Assembly: GCA_024811115.1 (NCBI GenBank)
Contig: JAKOGH010001195.1
Span: 558,001-622,000 of the forward strand
From: Terana coerulea
Lineage: Eukaryota > Basidiomycota > Agaricomycetes > Polyporales > Phanerochaetaceae
DNA: 64,000 nt
Reading direction: 5' to 3'
The first letter of the stretch is position 1; every line of letters starts with the position of its first letter. The notes below the pieces were generated by a model. That model searched no databases, was not told where the DNA came from, and saw only the letters and a program-made list of their open reading frames with translations. This document shows, one piece after another, positions 11,013 to 21,774 of the stretch. A program made the translations under genes and the position numbers.

Positions 11013-11021
11013 ATGCTGTCC

Positions 11022-13954
11022 AGTGTCTCGCGTTGGATGCGCGGCGGGGAGCTTCCGCTGGGGAAAGTGTACACGCGCGGCGACGCGTGCGGGCCAATCC
11101 GCGTGCGGCGAGGTGGGCGCGATGGCGCGTAGATGCGATGTTCCCGATGCGGATGGCCTGTGTCGCGAGCCGAGGCACGTCTAGAAGACCGCACGGATCG
11201 TTGCTTATACGGCCTGCAGCCTATACGATCGATTGACCTGCAGTACAGCGTTGGGGACGAGGTCGCACCATGCACCTCCTCAAAGGTCCGTCCGCGTCCG
11301 CCACGCGTGTATGTACCAATTCGCGTTGCATTCGCATAATACTCTGTGCCACCCCACTGCTGAACCTACTCCTCAGAAAATGTTCAGCCCAGACTACATG
11401 CAAGCTTGAACTGCAAAACCGACAGCTCACCGAGATCCGTATCGTACCCGACGTTCAAGCTAAAATAGACGTTGCGGCAGAACCAGGCTTCAAGGCACGC
11501 GCACACGCACGCCGACAAAAGCTCGGAAGCGCGTGCATGTTCGAGCCGATCGCCTGGCCACAGGTCGCGCCGCGCGTGCCCACCGCCGACAGATGCCCGG
11601 GCGCGATCCGCGTCGGGAGGGCTTCGCGCTCGGCGGCTCCGTGGGGATCTGCGTCTGCGCGCTTCTCTGCCAAGACCACGGACTGCGTCAATTATCCGAG
11701 GTACTGTAACCTGTATATTGTATTGACGACGTACGTGCACGTAGTGGCCATCGAGGCACGGGGATGTGGGCGCATATGTGCGCGTCGACACCCCGCTGCC
11801 GTGTCGCTGCTACAATATTATGGATGCGCTGCCGCCAGCTTGTGCGCGTCGGCCAATCCGACGCGCGCGCCAACGCTGCCCAAATAAATGCACGAACAGG
11901 CCGCTTTATGCGCACCCTATCAGCATACTGCACCGTTCCACACCGCCTGAGTGCGCCGCGGCTGCAGGGACATCGCAGCGGCGCGCCCTAGTACGCTTTG
12001 TTAGCCCCGACGGCGTGATCGCAGAGCGTAGTGGCGGCGATAGACATACTTTCCCGCCCTGTCTCGTCCCTGAGCGTGAGCGACCGTGGTTGGAGTCGGT
12101 CCGGAGCTGACAGCAGATAGCCAACAGTACAGCGCATCCCGAGAGTCCTGGAAACAACGGATCGGGCGTGCAGGACGGCTGATTGGTGGGTGTATGCTGG
12201 TGGATGCCTGCAGGGCTGGCGGCCACCAAGTAGTCAGTGTGGCTCCTGAGGATATACGACGGAAGACGGCGGCTTGCTATGGCCTCTGCTGGTGATTTGC
12301 CGGACGAAATGCGCCCGAACTCGAGGCGCGACGCGGCACAGACGCAAATTCCCCGGATGCGTCGGTTGGTGGGGGTATACACTGCACGCGCTTCGTGATT
12401 GGGCTGTTTAGCGTGAATGTATGGGGACGGCGCTGAGTGAATGCGAGAAGGAGGGCCGATCGTCGAGCGTCGAGCCGGCCACCGACGCTTGTCTGGCTGG
12501 GGTGCGGGGAAGAGAGTTGCACTGGCACACCAGTGCCATGCCACCCTTGAAACAACCTATCAAAGTCTGCAATATCAACATATGGAACGAGACGCAGCCA
12601 TGTACACTCACCGAACAGATGCCGATCGCGCCTGACATACTTTCCGGATGAAGTCCCGCGCCCGTCTTCCCTGAAGCTCCTCCTGCAACAGAGCCCGCCT
12701 GAGCAGCGCATGCCCAGCCGCAGCACGAGAATCACGAGCCGCCGCACGCGCGCACCCGCGAGACGACCCGGCCGCGGCGCCCACGCCCCAGGGTGCGCGC
12801 TGCCCGTTCGGGCAACGGCCAGGGCAAACGCACGCTTCGCGCGTACAGCGCGCGAGGGTGTGTGACGCGGGTGCTCGCGCGGGGCACGCGGATCCCGAGG
12901 TCGCGCCGCGCGCCGCTGGGATGCCCCCGCGCCTGGGTCACCCGCAATTGCCAGCGAGCGAGGCACGGGTGCGGGGCGGCGAGGTCTGATCTGCGGGTTG
13001 CTGGAAACTGGGAATCGAGGGCTGGTTTCAGCTGATTTCGAATATTCGTGCTGTTGGCGGAGTAGGGATTGAATATTGAGGGAAGGGAGCACGGCTAAAG
13101 CTAGCGATTCTCCGCTGCGAGGTGCGTGCGGGGCCGCGCGCGGAGGTGGTCCTGCGCGGGGCAGCCTGGGGAACTGCATGCGCGCGTCCGGGGGCGCTGT
13201 ACGTACAGCCTGAGCCGCGCCGTCGTCGTCTTCGCGCTCGTCTTCGACGCTTCGCATGCACGTCCTTCCCTTCTCGCAGCGTGTCGTTCTGTCTTCCATC
13301 CAGCGAGCAGCAGCGACCGAACGCAGGCGACGCGCGCGCCCGTTCCGGCCCTGCACTTGCCCTGCAGGCCCGCGCCACGCCCCTGCCGCCGCGGGCCTGA
13401 GACAAAACACCGGCAGGGCGCCATTCCGGGCTAGCACCCTCCCCAGGATCGCGCTGGGCCCAAGCCTCCCAGGGTGCGCCCCGTCGCGACGAGGCGCGTC
13501 CTCAGTCGGGCCTGCGCCCTCGGCGCGGCCTGATGCCCTCCTCGCCCCTCTCCGAGCCGGGCCTGCAGCAGGCGGGCGCGGCGTCGCACGGCAATATCGG
13601 GCACTATACGTGCGCGCGCGGCGGCCATCACCCCATCATGCGCTAGCGCGGTGGATACGGTTTCGGAGGTCCACAGGTGCGTGGCGCATGGAAGCATGTA
13701 TGGCAGGGGGGGCTGAAGGCGACGCCCTGATATGGAAGCGGTGGCGCAGCGTGCGCTGGCAGGGCTGGGGCCTGCGGGTTGCCTAGGGTTGCGTGCGGCA
13801 ACGGCGCAGGCGCGCGTGCATGTGCTGGCGCGCGGGCCCGACGGCGGACGGTCGCGCGAGGACAGCTGCAACGCGGGCTGCTCGAGAGACACCTGGGCCC
13901 GCGTCGTCCGCCGCGGTCCTGCGGGCAGCACAGCGCGACAGGCACCGTTGGGAG
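11022..13954. other. GC-rich, no gene recognised
   Basis: Frames up to 386 codons (minus, 12,277-13,437) exist but overlap equally long frames on the other strand, are dominated by Arg, Ala, Pro and Ser, and show no domain. No splice-linked protein could be built. Confidence 0.45.
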
Positions 13955-13962
13955 GCCTGCGG

Positions 13963-14972
13963 AGGACCCCTGACAATAGGGGGAGACGCCTGAGGCCAAA
14001 TCCGTATCATTTTGACGAAATTTGACCCCTCACGCCTGGTGCAGTCCGTATCAAAGCCGGCCGTCAGGCCGGCGAGCCTGAGCCTTTGGTCCGTATCCGA
14101 CCTGCGAAAGGAGGTATGCCTGATCCCCTGGGCCCGAGGCCTGAGGCGGAACGACTCGGCCCTTTGACCGTCCTGGGTTACTTAGCTTGACGAGTTACCG
14201 AGAAATCAAAATTCTTGCGTACTCTCTGCCGAGCTGAACGCAACGAGGTCTCGAGAGGCCATAGTTGCCGCGGTCTAGCTCGACACTGCTAAGGTGCGTG
14301 GGAACCCGGCGACCGAGGCAGATGCTGTTGCAGAAGCAACAGCAAGCGAGGAAGTATGTAGTGTGTACATGTGTGATATACAACCTTACAGCATGAAACG
14401 TCCATTCTCGACCTGCTTCATGGTGCGCTGAGCGATGTACTTACACTGTATAATATGTACTACAAGCCTGGGACGCCTGGTCCTGTCCGTCCGTATCAAA
14501 TCCGGCCGTCAGGCCGGAAACGCCTGAGGCAATCCGTACTGATTTGACCCAAAATCAGAAATTTCCGTCCGTATTCCTGGGACGAAATCGCGGACCCCGG
14601 CTCAGGCCAGCGTTGGCCAGTCAATGACTCGGTCAGAGAGTCAAGTCATTGACTACGCGTCTAGTCAGTGACCCATCACTGACTTGATTTCAGTCAATGA
14701 CTGTTCGCCCAAAATGGTAACCCGGCACGGCTGAAATGCAAACTCTGCGGAGACGCTAAAGAAGTTCTCACGCGGGAGTATTCGTAGTCCTGCGTCTGAC
14801 TGAGAATTGTGATTGGCTGACGGAAATCCCCGCGCCAGGACCCGGAGAACCTCCAGTCAAAGTCACAGTCAACGCGCCTCAGTCAGAAAACTGTGACTAT
14901 CTGACTAGTCACTGACTAGTCACTGACTCGCACAACGCTGGCTCAGGCGTCCCCCCTATTGTCAGGGGTCCT
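13963..14972. mobile_element. Non-autonomous DNA transposon, 1,010 bp, 8-bp TSD (hAT-like)
   Basis: Left end 13,963 inward starts AGGACCCCTGACAATAGGGG; the complement from 14,972 inward starts the same, and similarity extends over about 36 bases (to the CGCCTGAG block) with small gaps. The direct repeat GCCTGCGG abuts both ends exactly (13,955-13,962 and 14,973-14,980). An 8-bp duplication points to the hAT superfamily. There is no transposase. The interior is packed with short repeats: about six TCCGTA(T/C) words, two GGCCGTCAGGCCGG palindromes (about 14,060 and 14,504), and a 14.6-14.95 kb block of GTCA/TGAC words such as GTCAATGACT and AGTCACTGACT. Dense subterminal repeats are typical transposase-binding regions. 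Confidence 0.85.
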
Positions 14973-14980
14973 GCCTGCGG

Positions 14981-16240
14981 GCCCGCCCGCATGTGGGTTA
15001 ATACCCCTGCCAACGGCGTCCGCGCTGTGCGCGCTTTCCTCGCGGACGCGACGCTAGGCGAATGCGCACGGCTCTCGCAAGCTGCTTGGCACTCATTGGC
15101 CCTGCGCAGAATGCCGGCAGGCCGTGACATTGACAAGCGGAAGACATGGACAAGCTCACGCTCGTGGCGGCCTTGGGACGCGAGCAACGCGCCAGGCGCC
15201 CTGTGGCGGCCGGGCATGACCTCGACGGGCATCAAAGCCTGGGATTTGAGCGTGTGCGGCCAATCACGCGCGGGCGGCTGTGCGCGCGGAAGCATAATTG
15301 GGCGAGCGGCGGGCGGGCGCCTGGCCGTCGTACGCAAACGGGTGCAGGGTCGCGTGCGCCGGGATCGTCGCCAGCTCCGATCGCAACGTGGCCTGGCAAC
15401 CACGCGAGACAAGCGCACCGCTCCGCGCTCGGGAACCCTCCTGTAAGCGGGCGTCCGTCGCCGAGGGTGCGCCCTGGCGATCCAATATCGGGATATTGGT
15501 GGCCTGCGCGCGGCGAGGCCCGCGGCGGGTGCGTCGGCAGCGAATGGGGGCGCAGGAGGGTCGTCGACGGGAGCGAGGGCGGTTGAAACCCGGGCTTATC
15601 AGGTTGTACGTAGGCGTACGTACAAGGGCCACATGCGCGACTGATGTGTCTTTGGTTACTATCAGCGCGGGAGGGTGACGTGGGAGCGTGCAGCTCCGCG
15701 GGCCTGCCCTCGGAGGGCGTGCGGGCGAGACCGCCCTGCAGGCGACGCAGCAGCCGCCCGTGGGCCCGTCGCGCGTCCAGATTCTGTTCTTCTCGCGCTG
15801 CACGTAAAATGTTCTCGCCGCACCACGCCCCGCAATATTTGATGGCTGCCCGCCCAGCCAGTGTAATTTCGCCGCAGTTTATTGCGGTGGAGCGGCCGGC
15901 TCGGGCTCGCTGCTCGTCCGGAGGATGCTTGGCGCTATGTCGCGCCGCTACATATGTCCCTCTACAGCGGCCTCCTCTGCGTGCGGACGCGCCAGATGCG
16001 GCCTGCTCGCGGGCGGTGGCCGCTGCCAGCAATGGGTAAACCTGGGCCCGCGCTTTCGCCGGCACGCGCCCGGCCAACGCCGAGGGGTTACGGCGAGGTT
16101 ACGTCGGCCGGGAGAAAGCTTATTGGGGACAGCTTCCGGGCCACGATTTGATCGCTGGAATCGGAGATCTGTCGACATCGATCCCACTGCAAGCGAACCA
16201 ATCACACCGAATCAAACCCTCCATCCGGCGCTTGTCGCGG
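14981..16240. other. GC-rich, no gene recognised
   Basis: Overlapping GC-type open frames on both strands, none with a recognisable product. The last 100 bases belong to the promoter of the FYVE gene. Confidence 0.45.
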
Positions 16241-16241
16241 T

Positions 16242-16250
16242 GCTCTATAT
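16242..16250 (+). promoter_or_regulatory. TATA box of FYVE gene
   Basis: CTATATATCC lies about 130 bases before the start codon at 16,378, followed by a C/T-rich leader. Confidence 0.45.
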
Positions 16251-16377
16251 ATCCACCATGGCCTCGTCCTCGTCTTCCCGCCGCCCCGGCTCGAATCCTC
16301 GACATATCCCTCCCTCCTCCCCGGCACCGTCCACGCTCCGCGCTGTACATCACCTTTTAACTTAACTGTACAATATC

Positions 16378-17587
16378 ATGTCTGCACTTGCCACTTCTCT
16401 TGCCTCCCGCCTCTCGGGTCTTTCACCTCCTCGCCACGAGTCCAACGACACCGACAGTATCATATCGGCTCAGGGTACGTGCACATCCATTTCGCGCGCA
16501 ATCTCGAATATTTACAGCATCTCTAGACACGTACTCCTCAGTGGCGAGCTCGTCGTCATCGAATGGGCAATTCGACGCGCGGTCGTGTTTTTCGGACTCG
16601 GCCGTGGCGTCCTCGCCAAGCGACACCTCCATCCCATTATACGCGAATGGTCTCAGGCGCAACGAGCACCTCGCGGTCCTCCTGCCCAAGGATCTCTGGA
16701 AGGCAAGTACCAACAGTTGATCTCCGCCATGACACGCGGCTAATCTAATCTCCGTCGCCACCAACAGCCCGACTCCCAGGCCGCGCGCTGCGACACCTTC
16801 CTTTGCAGCAAGAAGTTCTCCCTGCTCGAGCGCAGACATGTACGTACTCCCCGCATCTGATCCCCCCTGGCGCTCCGTGCTCATCGCCCAACAGCACTGC
16901 CGTAAGTGTGGCGGCATCTTCTGCGCGGCATGTTCCACCCACACCACCACCCTCCTGGACACCTCGAACCTCCAGTTCCTCAACCCACCGAAAAACGTCC
17001 CCATCAGTGCCTTCCAGTCCCCCGAGTCGCTTGTCGAGCTCGGCCGCGTCTGTGACGAGTGCTATGACCAGATCCACGGCACCCGCGTCTCTCGCTCCCT
17101 CCTTCTGAAGCAGCGCACCGGCTCGCTGCAGTGGGAGGTCGAGTCCAATTCAACCACCTCTTCGGCCTCGAGCTCGCCCCGCACGCCGCCAACGCCCCTC
17201 GACGGCTCCGCGCTCATGACCATGCCCGCCGTTCGTCGTCCACAGCACCCAAGACGCGCGAGCACGTACACCGCCGTCCCCATCATCAAGCCCGCCGTCC
17301 CCGCCACTGTCTCGGACGAGCTCGCGGCCTATCCGCTCCGGCACGCGTCCGCGATCTGCAAGGCGCGCGGCGGCGGGCGCTGGGAGCCGAAACCGGTCGT
17401 GCAGTGGGTCGGCGCCCGCCCGCCGGGGTGCAAGGCGGCGTACGAGCTCGAGATGGAGCGCGAGGAGGCGGAGGAGCGGCGGCGCAAGGCGAACCCGATC
17501 ATCCGCAACGGCGATTTCCAGCTGCGCGCGCCGCGCGAGTTCGAGCCGCGCAGCGTCGGCGGGCCCGTCGCGCTCTCGACCTTCTAG
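16378..17587 (+). CDS. FYVE zinc-finger protein, probable PI3P-binding endosomal adaptor
   Basis: Exons 16,378-16,474, 16,527-16,702, 16,768-16,839 and 16,895-17,587 join in phase to about 345 residues. The Ser-rich N-terminus (about 80 residues) is followed by a FYVE finger at about residues 89-165: the WxxD motif (WKPD), the basic patch RRHHCRKCG, then IFCAAC and a late VCDECY pair. FYVE fingers bind phosphatidylinositol 3-phosphate on endosomes and vacuoles. Oddities: the first metal pair is CDTFLC (CX4C) rather than the usual CX2C, and there is a long loop before the last pair. The C-terminal half is a Ser/Pro linker and a charged segment (EMEREEAEERRRK) that may be helical. Intron 2 starts with GC and splits the WxxD motif; only that splice keeps the finger in frame. 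Fungal-specific overall; function beyond lipid binding unknown. Confidence 0.85.
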
Positions 17588-19430
17588 ACGTCACCAGGAC
17601 GCACCGCATCGCCCGCATCCGCTTTTTTATACGGTCCCTTATGCATCGCTCGCTGTTTAATATGCCCCCACCTACGACGCCCACCGCGGCTTGCGGCGGC
17701 GCCAGTATACCACCCGCCCGCTATACCTGTGCCATATGTTGTGATTATTGCTGTCGCCTTTCTGTACTTGCTTTTTTCCCCTCTGGTTGTCTGTGTCCTA
17801 GGTATAATATTGTACTTGTAGATCATTGCGTGGTTACAATAGATTCGCCGTCGTTGTCCCTATAACGCCTGGTGTGCACGAGACGTCCGACGTTCTCCCT
17901 GGCGATTGCAAGGTTTGCTGGGCATAAGACAAGGTTTGCCCCGGCTGAGTCTTGACTCATCTGTGCGTCACTGCGGTATTACCCCCGGGCCCTATGCAGC
18001 TCTCTCTGCGGGCACGCCGCACCCGGCGTGGTGATGTGCTGGGCCGTCGCTGGCCGTGCGCACTCGTGCACTCGTGTGCCTGCCTCTCGGACGCGTAGCC
18101 ATAGCACCTTCGTGGCTGCCGCATGCACATGCTGCGTCATCTGGGCCCACGCTCGAGGCTCGAGCCCCTTGCAGCCCTCTGCGCAGGCACGCCGCGCACA
18201 GCGTGCTGATGCCCTGACACCCAGATGCACTCTCACTCATATGTCGTTCGCACTCGCCAATTTCTGTTTTGCGCAAATGCGTGCGGCTCAGCCCGCGGGG
18301 CGGCGGGCGCGGGAACGTGGCGATGGTACATAGTATTGGTACCGTCCGGCAGGCCCTCTGAAGAGCGCAGATGCGGCCGGGCGCGGGCACACGCCGTGCG
18401 GATCGGAGCGGTGCAGGCTGCCCAGGATGCAGCATTGCACACATGGGCATGTGCAGCCCCGACGCGGCCGCCCGCGGACCCTGTCCATCCACATCCCTGT
18501 TCATCGACATCCATACATGTTCATCCGCCCATGTTCATCGCGCCGCGCCTTGCGCAAGTGCCCGTTCCGCTGTTCCCAGCACCGCGCGTGATCCCGCAGT
18601 GCACACCGCTGTTTGCCTTACTTTGTCTGATAACAAACGTTGTCGGTCTGATAACTTGTCGCGCTCCGCGTCCCAGACGCGTCCTCCATCGCCGGCATCA
18701 CGTCGGAGGGCTGCATGCATCTACGATCTATCAGCACCACGGACGCCCCGCCACAACGCCCCTGGGCCCCGCATCCGCATCCGCGCGCGCGCAGGCGCAC
18801 GCCAGTTTGGCTCGGGGGCCCCTGATCATGATGCACATAGACTCTGCGCGGAGGCGGGGATGGGCACACGTAAGGATGAAGCTTGAAGTCGATCAGGCCG
18901 GGCGGCGTTGTGCAGAAGACGCAGAGAGGCGCGGGGAGACGTAACCGCTTGGTGCGAGTCAATGGGTTACAAGGTTCATGACAGCCACGTCGTCTGTTAC
19001 GCGGTCGTCTGGTGGTGCAGGCGGCCGCGCCGGTCTCGAGGGCCAGACCGCCGTTCACGCTGCAGCAGCGCTGGGGAACGCACGAGCAGATCGAGGGTGG
19101 CAGGGTGTCGATGGGTGTGCTTGGAGCGAGAGTGTAGGTGAATTGGGTCGCGTGAGGGGCGGCGAGCCGCAGACGACCAGAACGCAGGCGGTCTAGAGGG
19201 CGTGGTGGAGTGCGCATGATGTCAAGGGCTTTGGCGCACCCGGTCATTCAACCCAGAGTTTCATTATGCGTGCGACCAGGGAGAGTCGAGACGAGGCCGG
19301 CGACGACAAGGTTTGCCAATGCGTCGCTGCTGCTCACGGGAAAGCGCAGGAGAACGGGTACACTGGACACATGGTGTGGTAATCGACGTCAGCAATTATC
19401 GATGAGTAGCGACTTGACAAAGGAGAGCAA
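17588..19430. other. No gene recognised
   Basis: Only chance-type GC-rich frames. The stretch 18,480-18,540 has loose repeats of CATCCA and GTTCATC. Sequence just after 17,588 is the 3' region of the FYVE gene. Confidence 0.4.
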
Positions 19431-19577
19431 TCGCTCACTGAACCTTGCGCATACACTCAGCAAGAGCTCTGATGTGCTTCCCGTGCATCCTTCGGTACGA
19501 CGAGGCTGCATCCACAAACAGGATGTACGCATTGCGACTCGGACTACTCACGGTGCACCAGTCACGCCCCGCATCCC

Positions 19578-20940
19578 CTACCCTTGTGACAACCACAGCT
19601 TCTCCGCGACCGCGAGCACCATCCCGCGTTCCACGCCCTCCAACAGCCCCCGACCTGCGCCCGCCCGCGCCCCGGCTCGCACCCGCCTTCTTGGTCCGCG
19701 CCCCTGTCCATCGCCCCTGCCCTCCTCCATCGGGCAGCAATCACTGTGAGCATCGCGATCGCCCCTGCCCTGCGCTTGCGCAGGCACGTGAATACCTGCG
19801 TGCGCATCCACGCCCCGGAGGAGCCCCGCCAGGACGGCGCACGCGCCCGCGTGCAGCATCGCGTTCGGCACCGTCGCGTCGCGCGCCGCGCGCGGGATCG
19901 CGCAGTGCAGGACGCTGCAGAGGTGCCACAGCGCGTCCTTGCGCGCGAGCGCACGCACGCGGTCCGCGGGGCGCGGCGGCGGCGCACCGCCGATGCCCGC
20001 CGGAAGGTCGCGCGCCTGCGCGTGTGCGTCACCAGAGCCCAATGGGGCGGGCGCCACGAAGAGCTGCTCGAGCTCGCGCGCCGCGGCGAGCGCCACGGCC
20101 TCGTGCACGCCCTGGACGCCCGCGGTGAGAACCGCGCTCCCAGATGCAGCCCGCGAGAGCTCCTGCAGCGCTTCCAGCGCCGCGCGCACGCAGCCCAGGG
20201 CGTCCGGCCGGATGTCCCAGGACATGTTCTTTGCGCGGCTGGCGGGCCTGCCCGTGCTTCCCGAGACAAAGAGCGCGGCGAGGTGGGCCAATGAGAGCGC
20301 GTGGAGGCTCGCGACGAGCGGCACGAGCACAGAGCTCGCTAGCCGGCCGAGCAGCGCGTCCAATCGCGCGTCGATGCGTTGTTGGTCGGCGTTCTTAGGA
20401 CGCCGGGCGGGCGTAGAGTGTAGCGAGCCCACAGTCGCCAGGAGTCGCGTGAGCAGCGTCGCGAGAGCCTGCAGAACACCAGAAGATGCGCGTGTCGGCG
20501 TCGCCGGGGGCAGATGCGAAGCCAGTGTAGCTCCGACCGAGTCCAGAGCACGCTCCGCCGCGAGGAAGACCGCATCGATAGTCGTCGCAGTGGCGTCTTG
20601 TTGTCTTGCTTCGAAAAGGGTGTCTAGTGTCTGGAACGACGCAAAGAGGTGCTGAGCACCGCCCAGATCAGGCAGGACAGGACCTAGGGCGCAAAAGAGG
20701 TCAATATATGCGTGTAATTTTGGGCGATCGCGAGACACGGAGGCACCCCACGTACTAAGTGTGCCAAGGAGGTCCTCGAGTCTGGGTCGGGGTGTTTTGC
20801 TCGATGACGGGGCTGACGTACTGGATGCTTTCTTCTTTGATTTCTTCTTCCCAGGAACCGGCGTGGAATTTGGGCAATTTGGCGTCTCTGCAGGGCCGTC
20901 GGCTGCTGGTGAAGGGGTCACGCGCACCGCGTCGCGTTCT
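19578..20940 (-). CDS. Conserved-looking protein of unknown function
   Basis: A minus-strand open frame of about 450 codons with balanced composition and predicted helices. It opens with a Pro/Ser segment and a lysine patch (PGKKKSKKK), then a mostly alpha-helical, Leu/Ala-rich body (for example SLHALSLAHLAALFV and RKDALWHLCSVLHCAIP), suggestive of a helical-repeat fold. No ATG begins this frame: upstream lies a TGA, so the frame must enter through a splice, most likely after TTGGTTCAG near 20,940; the first exon is not resolved. Near the 3' end a GTGAGT..GCAG intron (about 19,500-19,550) is possible, giving either a short extra exon or the stop at 19,578. The lysine patch hints at nuclear or nucleolar location. 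I do not recognise the family. Confidence 0.55.
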
Positions 20941-20999
20941 GAACCAATGTACGGTCAGAGACGTGCATTCTGTACGAAAATAGAGGCCCACCAAGGCAC

Positions 21000-21770
21000 T
21001 CAATGTCATGCTTGGTTCTGAGATCCTGCAACTCTTTTCCAGCTCCAGAACGCGCGTGCGCCACGGCTCGTGCAATTCGGTGGACGCGTCTGGGGATTGG
21101 CCTCGCAAAGGAAACATTCGTTGCAGCTCCAGAGTATATGCTTTTGATTATTGCACCAAAATCATAGATAGCATAATCCTGATTATGAATACTCACATGC
21201 GCAGGACTGAGTCGCAGGCTTGTGTCTCAACGCAATGAGTGCCTGTCCGAATACGCTGAGTCAAAAGAGATGGAAATGCAGGCAAAATTGTACAATTGCG
21301 AGCCTGACAGAGGTAGCATCTCCCGCCATCCTAATATGTGTAGTCAGCTTAGCATTATCACAGCATAATTGAGACAGCAACTGACCTGGCGAATGGAGCG
21401 GAGGAAGAGTCAGGAAGACGTGACGAGGGAGGGGTGACAGGGTCGGTAACGCAGTCACCGGTGTGTTACCCTCGCGTTTGCTGCAGTCACGTCCACGCTT
21501 TCTTCCCGCCCACGACGACGACGACGAACACACACGCGACGGCACGCATACACCCACACTTTCCGTGTCTAGTATGTTAATCTCATTCGTACAACGCGAC
21601 CTGATATCTACTACTACGTGGCTAACGATTATTTGGTAGCATACCATACTACAACAAGATGTCAAGAAAGCACAACAGCACACAGCCGGGCTACAAGCGG
21701 TAGGCCGCGAATACAACAAAAATAATACTTACATGCGGGCCCACGCCGTCATGAACGGATAAAGAAACGC
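21000..21770. other. Intergenic; no gene recognised
   Basis: Contains either the unresolved 5' exon of the gene to the left (minus strand, about 20,950-21,200) or only its promoter, and the 3' flank of the PHD-finger gene. No independent gene seen. Confidence 0.4.
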
Positions 21771-21774
21771 GCTG

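Noticed and set aside
12277..13437. 386-codon minus-strand open frame
   Set aside because: Arg/Ala/Pro/Ser-rich, overlapped by equally long frames on the other strand in GC-rich DNA; no motif or splice context.
10162..14980. Possibility that the two transposons are ends of one large element
   Set aside because: Each has its own matching inverted repeats and its own target duplication (9 bp and 8 bp), so they are independent insertions.
15232..16077. 281-codon minus-strand open frame
   Set aside because: Same chance-frame character; lies directly upstream of the FYVE promoter and has no recognisable product.
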